A stretch of 64,000 nucleotides of DNA, from assembly GCF_015710575.1 (NCBI RefSeq), contig NZ_CP065373.1, positions 992,001 to 1,056,000 on the forward strand, read 5' to 3'. Below are positions 54,017-63,466 of the stretch, piece by piece. A model generated the notes under the pieces. It did no database searches and was not told the DNA's origin. It was given only the letters and a program-made list of their open reading frames with translations. How positions within the stretch are numbered: the stretch's first letter is position 1; each line of letters starts with the position of its first letter. The DNA comes from Mycolicibacterium mengxianglii (GTDB taxonomy: Bacteria > Actinomycetota > Actinomycetes > Mycobacteriales > Mycobacteriaceae). A program made the translations under genes and the position numbers.

Positions 54017-54811
54017 ATGGCATCTCTGACAGGAAAAGTCGCGCTCGTGACCGGTGCTGGGCGGGGTATCGGGCGGGGTATCGCCCTGCGGCTGGCGCGC
54101 GACGGCGCCGATGTCGCCCTGGTCGACGTCCGGCCCGACGGTATCGACGCCGTGGCCGCCGAGATCGACGAAATCGGGCGGCGAACAACCACATTCGTTG
54201 CTGACGTCGGAGAACGCAGTGAAGTCTTCGCCGCCGTCGGCCACGCCGCGGAGGCACTCGGCGGGTTCGACATCATGGTCAACAACGCCGGGATCGCCCT
54301 CGTCGGCCCGATCGCCGACGCGACGCCGGAAGACGTCGCCAAAATCTGGTCGATCAACGTCAACGGCGTGTTGTGGGGCATCCAGGCCGCGGTCGCACAG
54401 TTCAAGAAGCAGGACAACCCCGCAGAGATCCGAGGCAAGATCATCAATGCCTCCTCGATCGCCGGACATGACGGCTTTGCGATGCTCGGGGTGTACAGCG
54501 CCACCAAGTTCGCCGTCCGGGCCCTCACTCAGGCGGCGGCCAAGGAACATGCCGCCGACGGCATCACGGTCAACGCCTACTGCCCCGGGGTTGTCGGCAC
54601 CGACATGTGGGTGGAGATCGACAAACGGTTCGCCGCACTCACCGGTGCCGCCGAAGGCGAGACGTACAACAAGTTCGTCGGCGGTATCGCCCTGGGCCGG
54701 GCGGAGACCCCCGATGATGTCGCCGGCTTCGTGTCGTACCTGGCGGGTCCGGACGCCGACTACATGACGGGCCAGGCCGGGCTGATCGACGGAGGGCTGG
54801 TGTTCCGGTGA
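54017..54811 (+). CDS. Acetoin/diacetyl reductase-like short-chain dehydrogenase
   Basis: A 264-residue SDR. Cofactor motif TGAGRGIG at about residues 12-19, NNAG at ~93, catalytic Ser in NASSIAGHDG and YSATK. The block HAADGITVNAYCPGVVGTDM with a following MW is typical of BudC-type acetoin reductases (meso-butanediol dehydrogenase). Relatives act on other alpha-hydroxyketones. Probably works with the divergent monooxygenase on the same ketone-containing compound (inference). A local 12-bp tandem (GCGGGGTATCGG) encodes the GRGIGRGI stretch. Confidence 0.86.
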   Translation: MASLTGKVALVTGAGRGIGRGIALRLARDGADVALVDVRPDGIDAVAAEIDEIGRRTTTFVADVGERSEVFAAVGHAAEALGGFDIMVNNAGIALVGPIADATPEDVAKIWSINVNGVLWGIQAAVAQFKKQDNPAEIRGKIINASSIAGHDGFAMLGVYSATKFAVRALTQAAAKEHAADGITVNAYCPGVVGTDMWVEIDKRFAALTGAAEGETYNKFVGGIALGRAETPDDVAGFVSYLAGPDADYMTGQAGLIDGGLVFR

Positions 54812-54867
54812 GTGGGTTGACCTGCGATGTTGGCGCGTAGCTGTGACGGAGAGCACAATCAGCGCTG

Positions 54868-56148
54868 ATGCTGGGTTCTGCCGTGCCTGAACCGGCCGTC
54901 GCCGTCGGTGAAGATCCGCGAAGCTATGCGCGGCTGATGTCGGCGGTCTATGACGCGACGATGGCGGGCGACCGCGCGCCGGCGCGGCCCCGTCCGGTCA
55001 TCGGGGACTCGTGGCAGCGGATGATGGCCAAGGGCATCAATCCCGAGCAGCACACCCCGCCGGTGGTCGAGGCCGGTGCCGTTGATGCACTGCGGCGTTC
55101 GTCCGGGCTGATGGCGGTACTCGACGAGGTGTCCCGCGGGCTGGAACCCCTTGTCGCCGAAGGACATAACATTCTGGTTGTCGCGGACGCCCAGGGTCGG
55201 GTGCTGTGGCGCTCTGGCTCCCCGTCAGTGCTGGCCAGCGCCGACAAGCTCGGGTTCATCGAGGGCGCCCACTGGGGTGAGGACGCGGTCGGTACCAACG
55301 CCATCGGCACCGCGCTGGCCTCACACCGTGCCGTGCAGGTGTTCTGCGCTGAGCACTATCTGCGCAGCCACCACCCGTGGACCTGCGCCGGTGCGCCGAT
55401 CCGGGATCCTCGTACCGGCCAGGTACTCGGCGTCGTCGACGTGTCCGGTCCGGCGGCCACCGTGCATCCGACCACGGTGGCACTCGTCGACGTGGTGGCC
55501 CGGTTGGCCGAGTCGCACCTGCGTGAGCTGCATGACCGCACGCTGAACCGGCTCCGCACCGTGGCCGCACCCATCCTGGCGCGCATCGGTGCGCCGGCGC
55601 TGGCAGTCGATGCCGACGGGTGGGTGGCTGCGGTGGACTCGCTGCCCTTGCACAACCGCATCCTGTTGCCGGAGAAAGTCAGCCCCGGACGGGCCTGGGT
55701 TCCGCCGCTGGGCATGTGCGATATCGAGGTGCTGCCCGGTGGCTGGCTGGTGCGAGTGGCCGATGACGACGCGGTACCCGCCGTGGCCACGGTGACCCTG
55801 GACTTTCGATCGGGGTCAGCGCCGGTGCTCGACATGGCGGGGCAGTTCGGCAGCTGGCGCCACGATATCTCGCTGCGGCACGCGGAGATCCTGCTGATGC
55901 TGGCCCGGCATCCCGACGGCCGGACGGCACCGGAACTCGCGGCCGATTTGTATGGCGACGCGTCGCGGGTCGTCACGGTCCGGGCCGAGATGTCGCGGAT
56001 GCGAAAGCAATTCGCCGGTATCGTGGTGGGCCGGCCTTATCGGTTCGTCGACTCGGCGGCTGTCGAGGTGCGCTACCCCGACGATATGACGGAGTTGCTG
56101 GCGTCGTCGACGGCTCCGGCGGTTCGCCGTGCCCGCGTTGTGCCTTGA
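54868..56148 (+). CDS. GAF-domain regulator, AcoR-like sensor without an AAA+ domain
   Basis: A 426-residue protein. The N-terminal ~270 residues match the sensor part of acetoin-type regulators: VIGDSWQRMMAKGINPEQH, then GAF (VVADAQGRVLWRSGS; GTNAIGTALASHRAVQVF; WTCAGAPIRDPRTGQVLGVV). No AAA+ (sigma-54) module follows. Instead the C-terminus has an OmpR-like winged-helix pattern (SLRHAEILLMLARHPDGRTA; VRAEMSRMRKQF). It probably senses a ketone-like ligand and acts at the upstream inverted repeat. It begins 56 bp after the SDR stop. Confidence 0.8.
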   Translation: MLGSAVPEPAVAVGEDPRSYARLMSAVYDATMAGDRAPARPRPVIGDSWQRMMAKGINPEQHTPPVVEAGAVDALRRSSGLMAVLDEVSRGLEPLVAEGHNILVVADAQGRVLWRSGSPSVLASADKLGFIEGAHWGEDAVGTNAIGTALASHRAVQVFCAEHYLRSHHPWTCAGAPIRDPRTGQVLGVVDVSGPAATVHPTTVALVDVVARLAESHLRELHDRTLNRLRTVAAPILARIGAPALAVDADGWVAAVDSLPLHNRILLPEKVSPGRAWVPPLGMCDIEVLPGGWLVRVADDDAVPAVATVTLDFRSGSAPVLDMAGQFGSWRHDISLRHAEILLMLARHPDGRTAPELAADLYGDASRVVTVRAEMSRMRKQFAGIVVGRPYRFVDSAAVEVRYPDDMTELLASSTAPAVRRARVVP

Positions 56149-56245
56149 GGCGTGTCGACGATCACCAGCGCCGGGGCGGAGAACCGCCACCGGGGAGCAT
56201 GCTGCGTTCGCTGGCGGTGAACGCCGGCCCACAGCGATGTAACGG

Positions 56246-56261
56246 TGTAATCATGTAATCA
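56246..56261. promoter_or_regulatory. Tandem TGTAATCA repeat at the start of the 56261 gene
   Basis: Two exact copies of TGTAATCA (56246-56253 and 56254-56261) abut; the last base is the A of the ATG. TGTAAT can serve as a -10 hexamer, which would make the transcript leaderless. The direct repeat could also be a protein-binding site covering the start. Confidence 0.5.
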
Positions 56262-56800
56262 TGAGACACCATCCACGACATGGCCGCCGCGAACAGGCCG
56301 ACCCCTCCGACGTGGGGGACTGGTTCGCCGGCCGCCTGCCCACCGACTGGTTCGACGGCGACCCGAGCGTCATCGTCGACCGCGAAGAGATCACCGTCAT
56401 CGGCCGCCTGCCCGACCCGGAGGAGTCCGAGAGCAACGCCAGGGCCTCAGGTCGCGTCGCCCGGTTCCGTGAGGACACGCGTGCGGAGCGGATGCGCATT
56501 GCCGATGAGGCGCAGGACCGCTACGGGCGCAAGGTTTCCTGGGGCCTGGAGGTCGCCACGTCAGAGGGCGTCGAGCGAATCCTGTTCACCCACATCGCCG
56601 TACCGGTGATGACCCGGCTCAAGCAGCCGGAACGCCAAGTGCTCGACACCCTGGTCGACGCCGGGGTGGCCCGCTCGCGCTCCGACGCCCTGGCGTGGTC
56701 GGTGAAACTCGTCGGTGAGCACGCCGAGGAGTGGTTGGACAAGTTGCGCAATGCGATGACAGAAGTCGACGAACTGCGCGCCCAGGGCCCCGACCTCTGA
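56261..56800 (+). CDS. Conserved mycobacterial-type hypothetical protein
   Basis: A 179-residue soluble, charged protein with no recognised family. It has a basic N-terminus (RHHPRHGRREQ), an acidic middle (RLPDPEESESNARASGR) and a helical C-terminus (VLDTLVDAGVARSRSDALAW) that resembles the helix layout of ribbon-helix-helix or dimerisation segments, ending in an amphipathic Glu/Leu-rich helix. There is no membrane segment. A tandem repeat covers its start. Convergent with the ABC gene. Real on length and codon bias. Confidence 0.65.
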   Translation: MRHHPRHGRREQADPSDVGDWFAGRLPTDWFDGDPSVIVDREEITVIGRLPDPEESESNARASGRVARFREDTRAERMRIADEAQDRYGRKVSWGLEVATSEGVERILFTHIAVPVMTRLKQPERQVLDTLVDAGVARSRSDALAWSVKLVGEHAEEWLDKLRNAMTEVDELRAQGPDL

Positions 56801-56826
56801 CACTCGCGCCTGCGCCCGCTTCGTCG

Positions 56827-58728
56827 TCAGGCCTGGGTCATCGCGTAGTAAGCACCGCGGCGCGCCACCAGTTCGGCGTGACTGCCCTGCTCGACGATCG
56901 CACCGCCGTCCATCACCACGATGAGGTCCGCGTCGCGGATCGTGGACAGCCGGTGCGCGATGATGAAACTCGTTCGGTCACGGCGTAATTCACCCATCGC
57001 CTGCTGCACCAACAGCTCTGTCCTGGTGTCCACCGAGCTGGTGGCCTCGTCGAGCACCAGGATCTGTGGCTGCGCCAGGAACGCCCGGGCGATGGTGATG
57101 AGCTGCTTCTCCCCGGCGCTGATCTTGCCGCCGTCGTCGTCGACCCTGGTGTCGTAGCCGTCGGGCAGCATGTGGACGAACCGGTCTACGTAGGCCGCCG
57201 TGGCTGCGGCCATGATCTCGTCCTCGCTCGCGTCGGGACGGCCGTAGGCGATGTTCTCGGCGATGGTCCCGCCGAACAGCCAGGTGTCCTGCAGCACCAT
57301 GCCGATTCGGGAGCGCAGCGACTGCCGGCTCACCGTCGCGGTGTCGATGCCGTCGAACAGGATCCGCCCGGAATCCACCTCGTAGAACCGCATCAACAGG
57401 TTCACCAGTGTGGTCTTGCCCGCCCCCGTGGGCCCGACGATCGCCACGGTATGACCGGGTTCGGCGGTCAGCGAGAGGTTCTCGATGACGGGGGTGTCGT
57501 CGCGATAGCTGAACGACACGTGGTCGAACTGCACGCGGGGCGGCATGCCGGAGGCGGGGGGCAGGCCAGCGATGGCGTCGGTGGCCTCCTCGGGTTCGTC
57601 GAGGAAGTCGAAGACCCGCTCCGCGCTGGCGATTCCGGACTGCAGGGTGTTGAACATCGACGCCAGTTGGCCCAGCGGCTGATTGAATTGCCGCACGTAC
57701 TGGATGAAGGCCTGCATGCTGCCCAGGGTGATCTGGCCGGTGGCCACCTGCAGACCGCCGATGACGGCGACGGCGACGTAGCTCAGATTGCCGATGAACG
57801 ACGTCGCCGGGCCCACCAGACCGGAGAAGAACTGGGCCCCGAAGCTGGCGTGAAATACCTCGTCGTTGTATTCGCGGAACTTCGCCTGGGCGCTGGCCCG
57901 GTGCCCGTAGGTCTTGACGACGGTGAATCCGCTGTAGGTCTCTTCGATATGGGCATTGAGCCGGCCGGTGTTGCGCCATTGGGCGACAAACAATTTCTGG
58001 GAGCGCCGGGTGATCGAGCGGATCGCCCACAACGACAGCGGCACGGTCAGCACGGTCAGCAGGGCCAGCAGCGGTGAGATGGTCAACATCATCACCAGCA
58101 CCGCGACGATCGTCAGCGCCGACGAGAGCAGTTGGTTGATCGTCATCGACACCGAGGTCTGAATGTTGTCGACGTCGTTGGTGACGCGGCTGAGCAACTC
58201 GCCGCGTTGGCGGGAGTCGAAATGCGACAACGGCAGCCGGTGCACCTTGTCCTCCACATCGGAGCGCAGCGCCACCATCGTCCGTTGCACAGCCACGTTG
58301 AGCAGCCGTGCCTGGATCCAGATCAGCAGCGCGGCAACCAGGTACAGCCCCAGAGCCAGCATCAGGGTGCGTCCCACAGCGGCGAAGTCGACACCGTGGC
58401 CCGGCACCACATTCATGCCCGAGAGCAGATCGGCGAACGCGGTGTCACCACGATTGCGTGCGGCCTCGATGGCCTGCTCTTTGGTGATGCCTGCAGGCAG
58501 CTGGTGGCCGATCACACCGTTGAACAGCAAATCGGTGGCATGGCCCAGGATTCGCGGCCCGATGACACCGATCCCGATCCCGGCGATCGACAGCAGGATC
58601 ACCGTGACGGTCAGCCATCGTTGCGGGGTCAGCCGTTTCACCAGCCGCAGCGCTGAGCCTCGAAAGTCGCGTGAGCGCGCTGCCGGTTCCTGTTGCATGC
58701 GCATGGCGCCACGCATGGGCCCGCTCAT
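56827..58728 (-). CDS. ABC transporter, fused membrane and ATPase domains (Rv1272c-like)
   Basis: A 633-residue half-transporter of the exporter-type fold. The N-terminal six-segment domain is followed by an ATPase: Walker [10 protein letters not shown], signature ISAGEKQ (noncanonical, replacing LSGGQ), Walker [15 protein letters not shown] and H loop IAHRLST. The partner is encoded directly upstream with a 4-bp overlap, so a heterodimer is expected. The M. tuberculosis orthologue has been linked to long-chain fatty-acid import. The ATG at 58728 is chosen for the ATGA overlap and GGAGA 8 nt upstream. Confidence 0.9.
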   Translation of the reverse strand: MSGPMRGAMRMQQEPAARSRDFRGSALRLVKRLTPQRWLTVTVILLSIAGIGIGVIGPRILGHATDLLFNGVIGHQLPAGITKEQAIEAARNRGDTAFADLLSGMNVVPGHGVDFAAVGRTLMLALGLYLVAALLIWIQARLLNVAVQRTMVALRSDVEDKVHRLPLSHFDSRQRGELLSRVTNDVDNIQTSVSMTINQLLSSALTIVAVLVMMLTISPLLALLTVLTVPLSLWAIRSITRRSQKLFVAQWRNTGRLNAHIEETYSGFTVVKTYGHRASAQAKFREYNDEVFHASFGAQFFSGLVGPATSFIGNLSYVAVAVIGGLQVATGQITLGSMQAFIQYVRQFNQPLGQLASMFNTLQSGIASAERVFDFLDEPEEATDAIAGLPPASGMPPRVQFDHVSFSYRDDTPVIENLSLTAEPGHTVAIVGPTGAGKTTLVNLLMRFYEVDSGRILFDGIDTATVSRQSLRSRIGMVLQDTWLFGGTIAENIAYGRPDASEDEIMAAATAAYVDRFVHMLPDGYDTRVDDDGGKISAGEKQLITIARAFLAQPQILVLDEATSSVDTRTELLVQQAMGELRRDRTSFIIAHRLSTIRDADLIVVMDGGAIVEQGSHAELVARRGAYYAMTQA

Positions 58729-60473
58729 GTGTGGTCTCCCACGCCCACGCCCAGAGCCTGCGATTCGGCGAACTCCTGGTAGGTGCGGCATCCGGCGATC
58801 AGGTCGTCGTGGGTTCCCATCCCGACCACGTGGCCGTCATCGAGGACGATGATCTGGTCGGCGCCGACGATCGTGGAGATGCGTTGCGCCACAATGACCA
58901 CCGTGGCATCTGCGGCGACGTCGCGCAGCCGCGCGCGGACCGTCGCGTCGGTGGTGACGTCCAGCGCCGAAAGCGCGTCGTCGAAGAGGTACAACGCAGG
59001 CCTGCGGATCACCGCACGGGCAATCGCCAGTCGCTGGCGCTGCCCTCCGGAGAAGTTGATCCCACCCTGGGCCACCCGCATGTCGAGCCCGTCCGGGTGC
59101 TTGGCGACGAACTGATCGGCACACGCCACCCGAAGCGCCTCCCACATCTGCTCTTCGGTAGCCACCTGTCCTGGGGCTGCGCCCAGCTGCAGGTTGTCGG
59201 CAACGGTGCCGGAGAACAGGTATCCCCGCTGGGGCACCAATCCGAAGTGGGACCACAGGGTTTCGATGTCGTAGTCGCGTACATCGGTACCGTCGACGAG
59301 AACCGCCCCGCCGGTGACGTCGTACATCCGGCAGACCAGGGAAAGCAGGGTCGATTTGCCGCTGCCGGTACCACCGACGACGGCGGTTGTGGTGCCGGGT
59401 GACGCCGTGAACGAAACGTCCTGCAGTACCGCGCGGTCGGCGCCGGGGTACCGGAAGCTGACGTCGGCGAGCTGCAGTACGCCCGTGGTCTGCACCTGGC
59501 GGGGGTGTTCGGGGCTGACGACCGCCGGCCGTGTCGAGAGCACTTCGGTGATGCGCTCGGCGCACGCCGAGGCCCGGGGCAGAATCGCCAGGAAGATGGT
59601 GGCCATCATCACGGCCATCAGGATCTGCATGAAGTACGACAGGAAGGCGATCAAGGACCCCACCTGCATCTGCCCGGCATCGATGCGCATGCCGCCGAAC
59701 CAGATGAGGGCGACGCTGGACAGGTTGATGGTCAGCGTGGTCACCGGCAGCATCAGCGCCTGCCAGCGTCCGGCATCCAGCGCGGTTTCCGAGAGCGCGG
59801 TGTTCGCGGCGGCGAAACGCTCCCGCTCGAACGGCTCCCGGGCGAAGGCCCGGATGACCCGGATGCCGGCCAACTGGTCGCGCATCACCCGGTTGATGCC
59901 GTCGATCAGCTGTTGCATCCTGCGGAAGATCGGCAGCAGGTGCGTCACGATCCAGTAGTTCGCCGCCCCCAGCACCGGCACGCTGATCAACAGCAGCCAG
60001 GACAGGCCCGCGTCCTGATGCACTGCCATCGCGATGCCGCCGACGCACATGATCGGCGCGGTCACCAGCACGGTGAACGTCATCTGGACGAGCACCTGGA
60101 TCTGCTGCACATCGTTGGTGGTGCGGGTGAGCAGCGACGGGGCCCCGAACCGTGCGGTCTCGTGCTCGGAGAACGTCGTGACGTGATGGAACATCGCCGA
60201 CCGCAGGTCGCGGCCGAATCCCATGCCGGCCCGCGAACCGAAATACACCGCACCGACGGCGCAAACCACCTGTAAAGCGGTGACGGCCAGCATCACCCCG
60301 CCGAGCCGGATGATCGTGGCTGCGTCGCCGTTGGCGATCCCGTCGTCGATGATCGCGGCGTTGACGGTCGGCAGGTACAGGGAGGCCAGAGTGCTGATGA
60401 CCTGTAGTGCCATTACCGCACCCACCAGCCGGCGGTACGGCGCCACATACCGCCGCAACAGCGCCTGAAGCAT
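58725..60473 (-). CDS. ABC transporter, fused membrane and ATPase domains (Rv1273c-like)
   Basis: A 582-residue half-transporter and partner of the preceding gene. The membrane domain has [20 protein letters not shown] and [20 protein letters not shown]. The ATPase has Walker [11 protein letters not shown] loop [12 protein letters not shown], signature FSGGQRQRL and Walker [13 protein letters not shown], where Asp replaces the usual catalytic Glu. With the neighbour's altered signature, this points to a heterodimer with one degenerate nucleotide site. The ATG at 60473 gives the homologous N-terminus MLQALLRRY. Confidence 0.9.
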   Translation of the reverse strand: MLQALLRRYVAPYRRLVGAVMALQVISTLASLYLPTVNAAIIDDGIANGDAATIIRLGGVMLAVTALQVVCAVGAVYFGSRAGMGFGRDLRSAMFHHVTTFSEHETARFGAPSLLTRTTNDVQQIQVLVQMTFTVLVTAPIMCVGGIAMAVHQDAGLSWLLLISVPVLGAANYWIVTHLLPIFRRMQQLIDGINRVMRDQLAGIRVIRAFAREPFERERFAAANTALSETALDAGRWQALMLPVTTLTINLSSVALIWFGGMRIDAGQMQVGSLIAFLSYFMQILMAVMMATIFLAILPRASACAERITEVLSTRPAVVSPEHPRQVQTTGVLQLADVSFRYPGADRAVLQDVSFTASPGTTTAVVGGTGSGKSTLLSLVCRMYDVTGGAVLVDGTDVRDYDIETLWSHFGLVPQRGYLFSGTVADNLQLGAAPGQVATEEQMWEALRVACADQFVAKHPDGLDMRVAQGGINFSGGQRQRLAIARAVIRRPALYLFDDALSALDVTTDATVRARLRDVAADATVVIVAQRISTIVGADQIIVLDDGHVVGMGTHDDLIAGCRTYQEFAESQALGVGVGDHT

Positions 60474-60556
60474 CTCGTAACTGTTGCACTGCCTAACGGT
60501 CGCGGCAAAGCAGCAGGTCAACTGGCGTGTCGGTGGTTCCGCCCAGATGTGGCCGC

Positions 60557-60589
60557 TACAGTGCATGCTGACGGGGTGGCGACACCCCG
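60557..60589 (+). promoter_or_regulatory. lprB promoter with 5' GCGA-tetraloop hairpin
   Basis: A TACAGT -10 (60557-60562) predicts a transcript start at about 60569. CGGGGTG-GCGA-CACCCCG (60572-60589) then forms a 7-bp stem with a GNRA-type loop at the very 5' end of the lprB leader. Such a structure may protect the RNA end. Confidence 0.45.
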
Positions 60590-60635
60590 GCCATCAGTAC
60601 GAGGAAGCTAGTCAGAGAGTTGAGGTGCGCACACC

Positions 60636-61199
60636 GTGAAGCGCAACGTGAAGCTGGCTTTCACCACCGGGCTGGCAGCCGCTGCTGTGCTTCCGTTACT
60701 GGCGGGCTGCTCGGAGGACAGCGCCCCCAGTGATCCTCAGCAATCCGCATCGTCGGCGCCCGAGCCCGGTAACGCCTCACACGGGCCGATCTTTCCGCAG
60801 TGCGGCGGAATCAGCGATCAGACGGTGGAGCAGCTGACCAAGGTCAGCGGGCTGGTCAGCACCGCCGCCAACGCGGTGGGTTGTCAGTGGCTGCAGAACG
60901 GCGGCATCGTCGGTCCGCACTTCTCCTTCACTTGGTTCCGAGGCAGCCCGATCGGCCGCGAACGCAAGACCGAGGAGTTGTCGCGCACCAGCGTCGAAGA
61001 CATCTCGGTTGAGGGCTACGACGGTTTCATCGCCACCGGTACCGACCCGATCCTCGGTGACAACCTCTGCGAGATCGGCATCCAGTTCGACGACGACTTC
61101 ATCGAATGGTCGGTCAGCTTCGCGGCGGAGAACTACCCGCCACCGTGCGACGTGGCCACCGAACTGACCCGGCAATCGATCGTGAATGCGAAAAAATGA
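60636..61199 (+). CDS. lprB: Lipoprotein LprB
   Basis: A 187-residue exported lipoprotein of the DUF3558 type. Signal peptide with n-region KRNVK and lipobox LAGC, then a Pro/Ser-rich linker and a domain with conserved Cys (FPQCGGIS; VGCQWL; NLCEIGI; PPPCDVA). It matches Rv1274 in position. Function unknown. GTG start. The stop overlaps the lprC start (ATGA), so the two are co-translated. It is divergent from the ABC pair. Confidence 0.9.
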   Translation: MKRNVKLAFTTGLAAAAVLPLLAGCSEDSAPSDPQQSASSAPEPGNASHGPIFPQCGGISDQTVEQLTKVSGLVSTAANAVGCQWLQNGGIVGPHFSFTWFRGSPIGRERKTEELSRTSVEDISVEGYDGFIATGTDPILGDNLCEIGIQFDDDFIEWSVSFAAENYPPPCDVATELTRQSIVNAKK

Positions 61200-61753
61200 G
61201 TGCCTCGATGCGTAAGCAATTGGCCGTCGCCGCTGCCGTGGTGGCCGCCGTCGCGAGCCTGATCACCGGCTGTTCCCGTTCGGTGGACGGCACCGCGATG
61301 CGCGCGGGCGCCGGTAGCTCCCCGCGCAACAACGAGTCGCAGGAGAAATATCCCAACCTGCTCAAGGAATGCGACGTCCTGACCGCCGATCTTCTCGCCG
61401 AGACGGTGGGTGCCGACCCGCGCGACATCCAGAGCACCTTTGTCGGCGCGGTGTGCCGCTGGCAGGCGGCCAATCCGGCGGGCCTGGTCGACATCACCCG
61501 GTTCTGGTACGAGCAGGGCAGTCTCGACAACGAACGCCAGGTCGCGCAAGCGCTGAACTATCAGATCGAGGATCGCAGGATCGCCGGTATCCAGTCCATC
61601 GTGATGCGTACCGGCGACGCCAACGGCTCGTGTGGGGTGGCCAGTGACGCCGCCGGTGTGGTGGGTTGGTGGATCAACCCGCAGGCTCCCGGCATCGATG
61701 CCTGCGCGCAGGCCATCAAGCTCGCCGAACTCACACTGGCGACGAACTCCTGA
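61196..61753 (+). CDS. lprC: Lipoprotein LprC
   Basis: A 185-residue paralogue-like partner of LprB, also DUF3558 type. The signal peptide (MRKQLAVAAAVVAAVASLIT) ends in lipobox ITGC. Mature-part Cys lie in KECDVLTAD, AVCRWQAA, GSCGVASD and DACAQAI. The ATG at 61196 overlaps the lprB stop; an in-frame ATG at 61208 would also keep the signal peptide. It matches Rv1275. Function unknown, probably envelope-associated. Confidence 0.9.
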   Translation: MSASMRKQLAVAAAVVAAVASLITGCSRSVDGTAMRAGAGSSPRNNESQEKYPNLLKECDVLTADLLAETVGADPRDIQSTFVGAVCRWQAANPAGLVDITRFWYEQGSLDNERQVAQALNYQIEDRRIAGIQSIVMRTGDANGSCGVASDAAGVVGWWINPQAPGIDACAQAIKLAELTLATNS

Positions 61754-61760
61754 GCTCAGT

Positions 61761-61779
61761 TCCGCTGAGCGTCAGCGGA
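61761..61779. terminator. Hairpin terminator between lprC and the convergent SDR
   Basis: TCCGCTGA (61761-61768) and TCAGCGGA (61772-61779) pair perfectly over 8 bp around a 3-nt loop and are followed by TTTC. It lies 7 bp after the lprC stop and just before the convergent SDR stop at 61792. Confidence 0.6.
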
Positions 61780-61791
61780 TTTCGATCGGAT

Positions 61792-62490
61792 TCACCACGG
61801 CACCACTTCGTCCTGGAAGTCGAGGAACTGTAGACCCGGTTCGCCGGCATGGCGTTGCAGCGTGTCGACGACACCGGGAATGCTCTGGTCGATGCTCAGC
61901 AGCGCATCCGGGCCACCGAGCTCGGTACGCACCCAGCCGGGGTTGATGAGCAACAGCGTCCGGGTGTCGTCGGCGTTACGCGCGGCATACGAGCGCATCA
62001 GTTGATTGAGCGCCGACTTGCTGGCGCGGTAGAGGTCCTGGCCGCCATTGGTGTTCAGCGACACGCTGCCCTGGCTGGAGGACATGATCGCCAATGTCCC
62101 GGTGGGGGGCACCAGTTCTTTCAGTGCCTCGAGCACCCGCATCGGGCTCAGTGCGTTGGTCACCATCACGTCGACGAAGTCCTCCGTCGAGACCTCGCCG
62201 ATGGGAACGTCGCCCCGGGTGATCGCGGCGTTGATGAACAGCAGATCGAATGCCTCGCCGGCAAGCCGGGTGCGCAGCGCCTCGACCTGGTCTTGGGCGG
62301 TGGTGTCCACTGATTCGACGCGCAGGCGTCCTTCCGAGGAGTCCGCGAGGTCGTGAAGCCCGGTGCGTCCGCTGCCGCGCACCGTAGCGGTGACCGCCCG
62401 GCCCCGCTTGACGAGCTCACCGGCCAGCGCGAGCCCCAGGCCCTTGGACGCGCCGATGACGAGTGCCGATTGTGTTGCCGTCTGAGTCAT
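61792..62490 (-). CDS. Short-chain dehydrogenase/reductase
   Basis: A 232-residue SDR of the small CsgA-like type. Cofactor motif GASKGLGLALAGEL, INAAITRG at the NNAG position, catalytic Ser in MSSSQGSV and YRASKSALNQLMRSY. Substrate unknown. The ATG at 62490 follows AGGAG by 4-5 nt and overlaps the upstream NmrA-like gene's stop (ATGA), so the two are one operon. The LysR gene at 63467 is divergent from that operon. Confidence 0.88.
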   Translation of the reverse strand: MTQTATQSALVIGASKGLGLALAGELVKRGRAVTATVRGSGRTGLHDLADSSEGRLRVESVDTTAQDQVEALRTRLAGEAFDLLFINAAITRGDVPIGEVSTEDFVDVMVTNALSPMRVLEALKELVPPTGTLAIMSSSQGSVSLNTNGGQDLYRASKSALNQLMRSYAARNADDTRTLLLINPGWVRTELGGPDALLSIDQSIPGVVDTLQRHAGEPGLQFLDFQDEVVPW

Positions 62491-63398
62491 TTCACTCCTG
62501 TTGTGGTTGATGCGTGTACCGCGGGCAGAAGCACTTCCTGGCACCACTGCCGGAATGTCGTAGGGCTCGCAGTTTCCGGCGTTCGAGGCACGCCGTCGTC
62601 CAGACCCTGGTCTTTGGCGCGCATCATGTCGACCATTCCCGTGACGAACGCTTCGCCGAGGCCGAAACCCGTCAGTCTGGCCGCGAGCGCCTCGTAGGAT
62701 TCGCGCTCGTAGCGCACCGGGCGACCCAGCACCTCAGACATGACCGCTGCCATGTCCTCGGCCGAGACGTCGTGGGGGCCCAGTACCGCAACACTGCCTG
62801 TTCCGCTCCAGGACCGGTCCGTCAGCAGCCTGACGGCGGCGGCGGCGATATCGCCGGTGGCGGCCGACGGCGCCATCCGGTCGGGGGTCACGGTATCGGT
62901 GTAGATGCCGTCGTCTCGGATCGAATCTAGTTGGCGCAGAATGTTTTCCATGAATGACGGGTTGGCCAGGGCCCGATAGGCCACGCCGCTGGCGGAGAGC
63001 AGGTCGTCCATGGCCAGTGAGGCGGTGACCAGACCGGCGCGGTCGGCGACCGCGGTGCCGCGACCCAGCGCCGAGACCCCGACGACATTCCCCACGCCGC
63101 TGGTGGCGAACCGTTGCGCGGCGGCTGCGGTGAACCCGGAGAAGGCGGCGTCGAGACTCGGTGCGTGCGGGTCGGGCGGGACCAGCCAGAACACGGCGTC
63201 CGCGCCCTGGAACGCCCGGTCGATCACGTCAGGATCGGCGTGGCTGCCGACGATGACGTCGACGCGGTCCGTGACCGACTGGGGGAGTTTGGCGGGGTCG
63301 CGCACGATGACGCGCAGAGCCTCTTCGGGGTGGTGGTCGAGCAGGGTGCGCAGCACCTTCCCGCCGATGTCGCCGGTAGGCGCCGTGATCACGATCAT
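62487..63398 (-). CDS. NmrA-like NAD(P)-binding protein (quinone/azoreductase-like)
   Basis: A 303-residue atypical extended SDR. The N-terminal binding motif is ITAPTGDIGGKVL, then RVIVRDPAKL, the ALVGSHADPDVIDRAF-like block, and VVGVSALGRG. C-terminal features (YERESYEALAARL; TGMVDMMRAKDQG) match NmrA/azoreductase-like proteins in actinobacteria. It may sense or reduce with NADPH. The ATG at 63398 has GGTGGA upstream. It overlaps the downstream SDR start and is likely controlled by the divergent LysR. Confidence 0.88.
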   Translation of the reverse strand: MIVITAPTGDIGGKVLRTLLDHHPEEALRVIVRDPAKLPQSVTDRVDVIVGSHADPDVIDRAFQGADAVFWLVPPDPHAPSLDAAFSGFTAAAAQRFATSGVGNVVGVSALGRGTAVADRAGLVTASLAMDDLLSASGVAYRALANPSFMENILRQLDSIRDDGIYTDTVTPDRMAPSAATGDIAAAAVRLLTDRSWSGTGSVAVLGPHDVSAEDMAAVMSEVLGRPVRYERESYEALAARLTGFGLGEAFVTGMVDMMRAKDQGLDDGVPRTPETASPTTFRQWCQEVLLPAVHASTTTGVK

Positions 63399-63466
63399 GG
63401 TTCCACCCTGCGCTGTGCCGCGTCGGGCGTCCAATACCTTTGCGTGACCATTGATACTCTCGGGGT

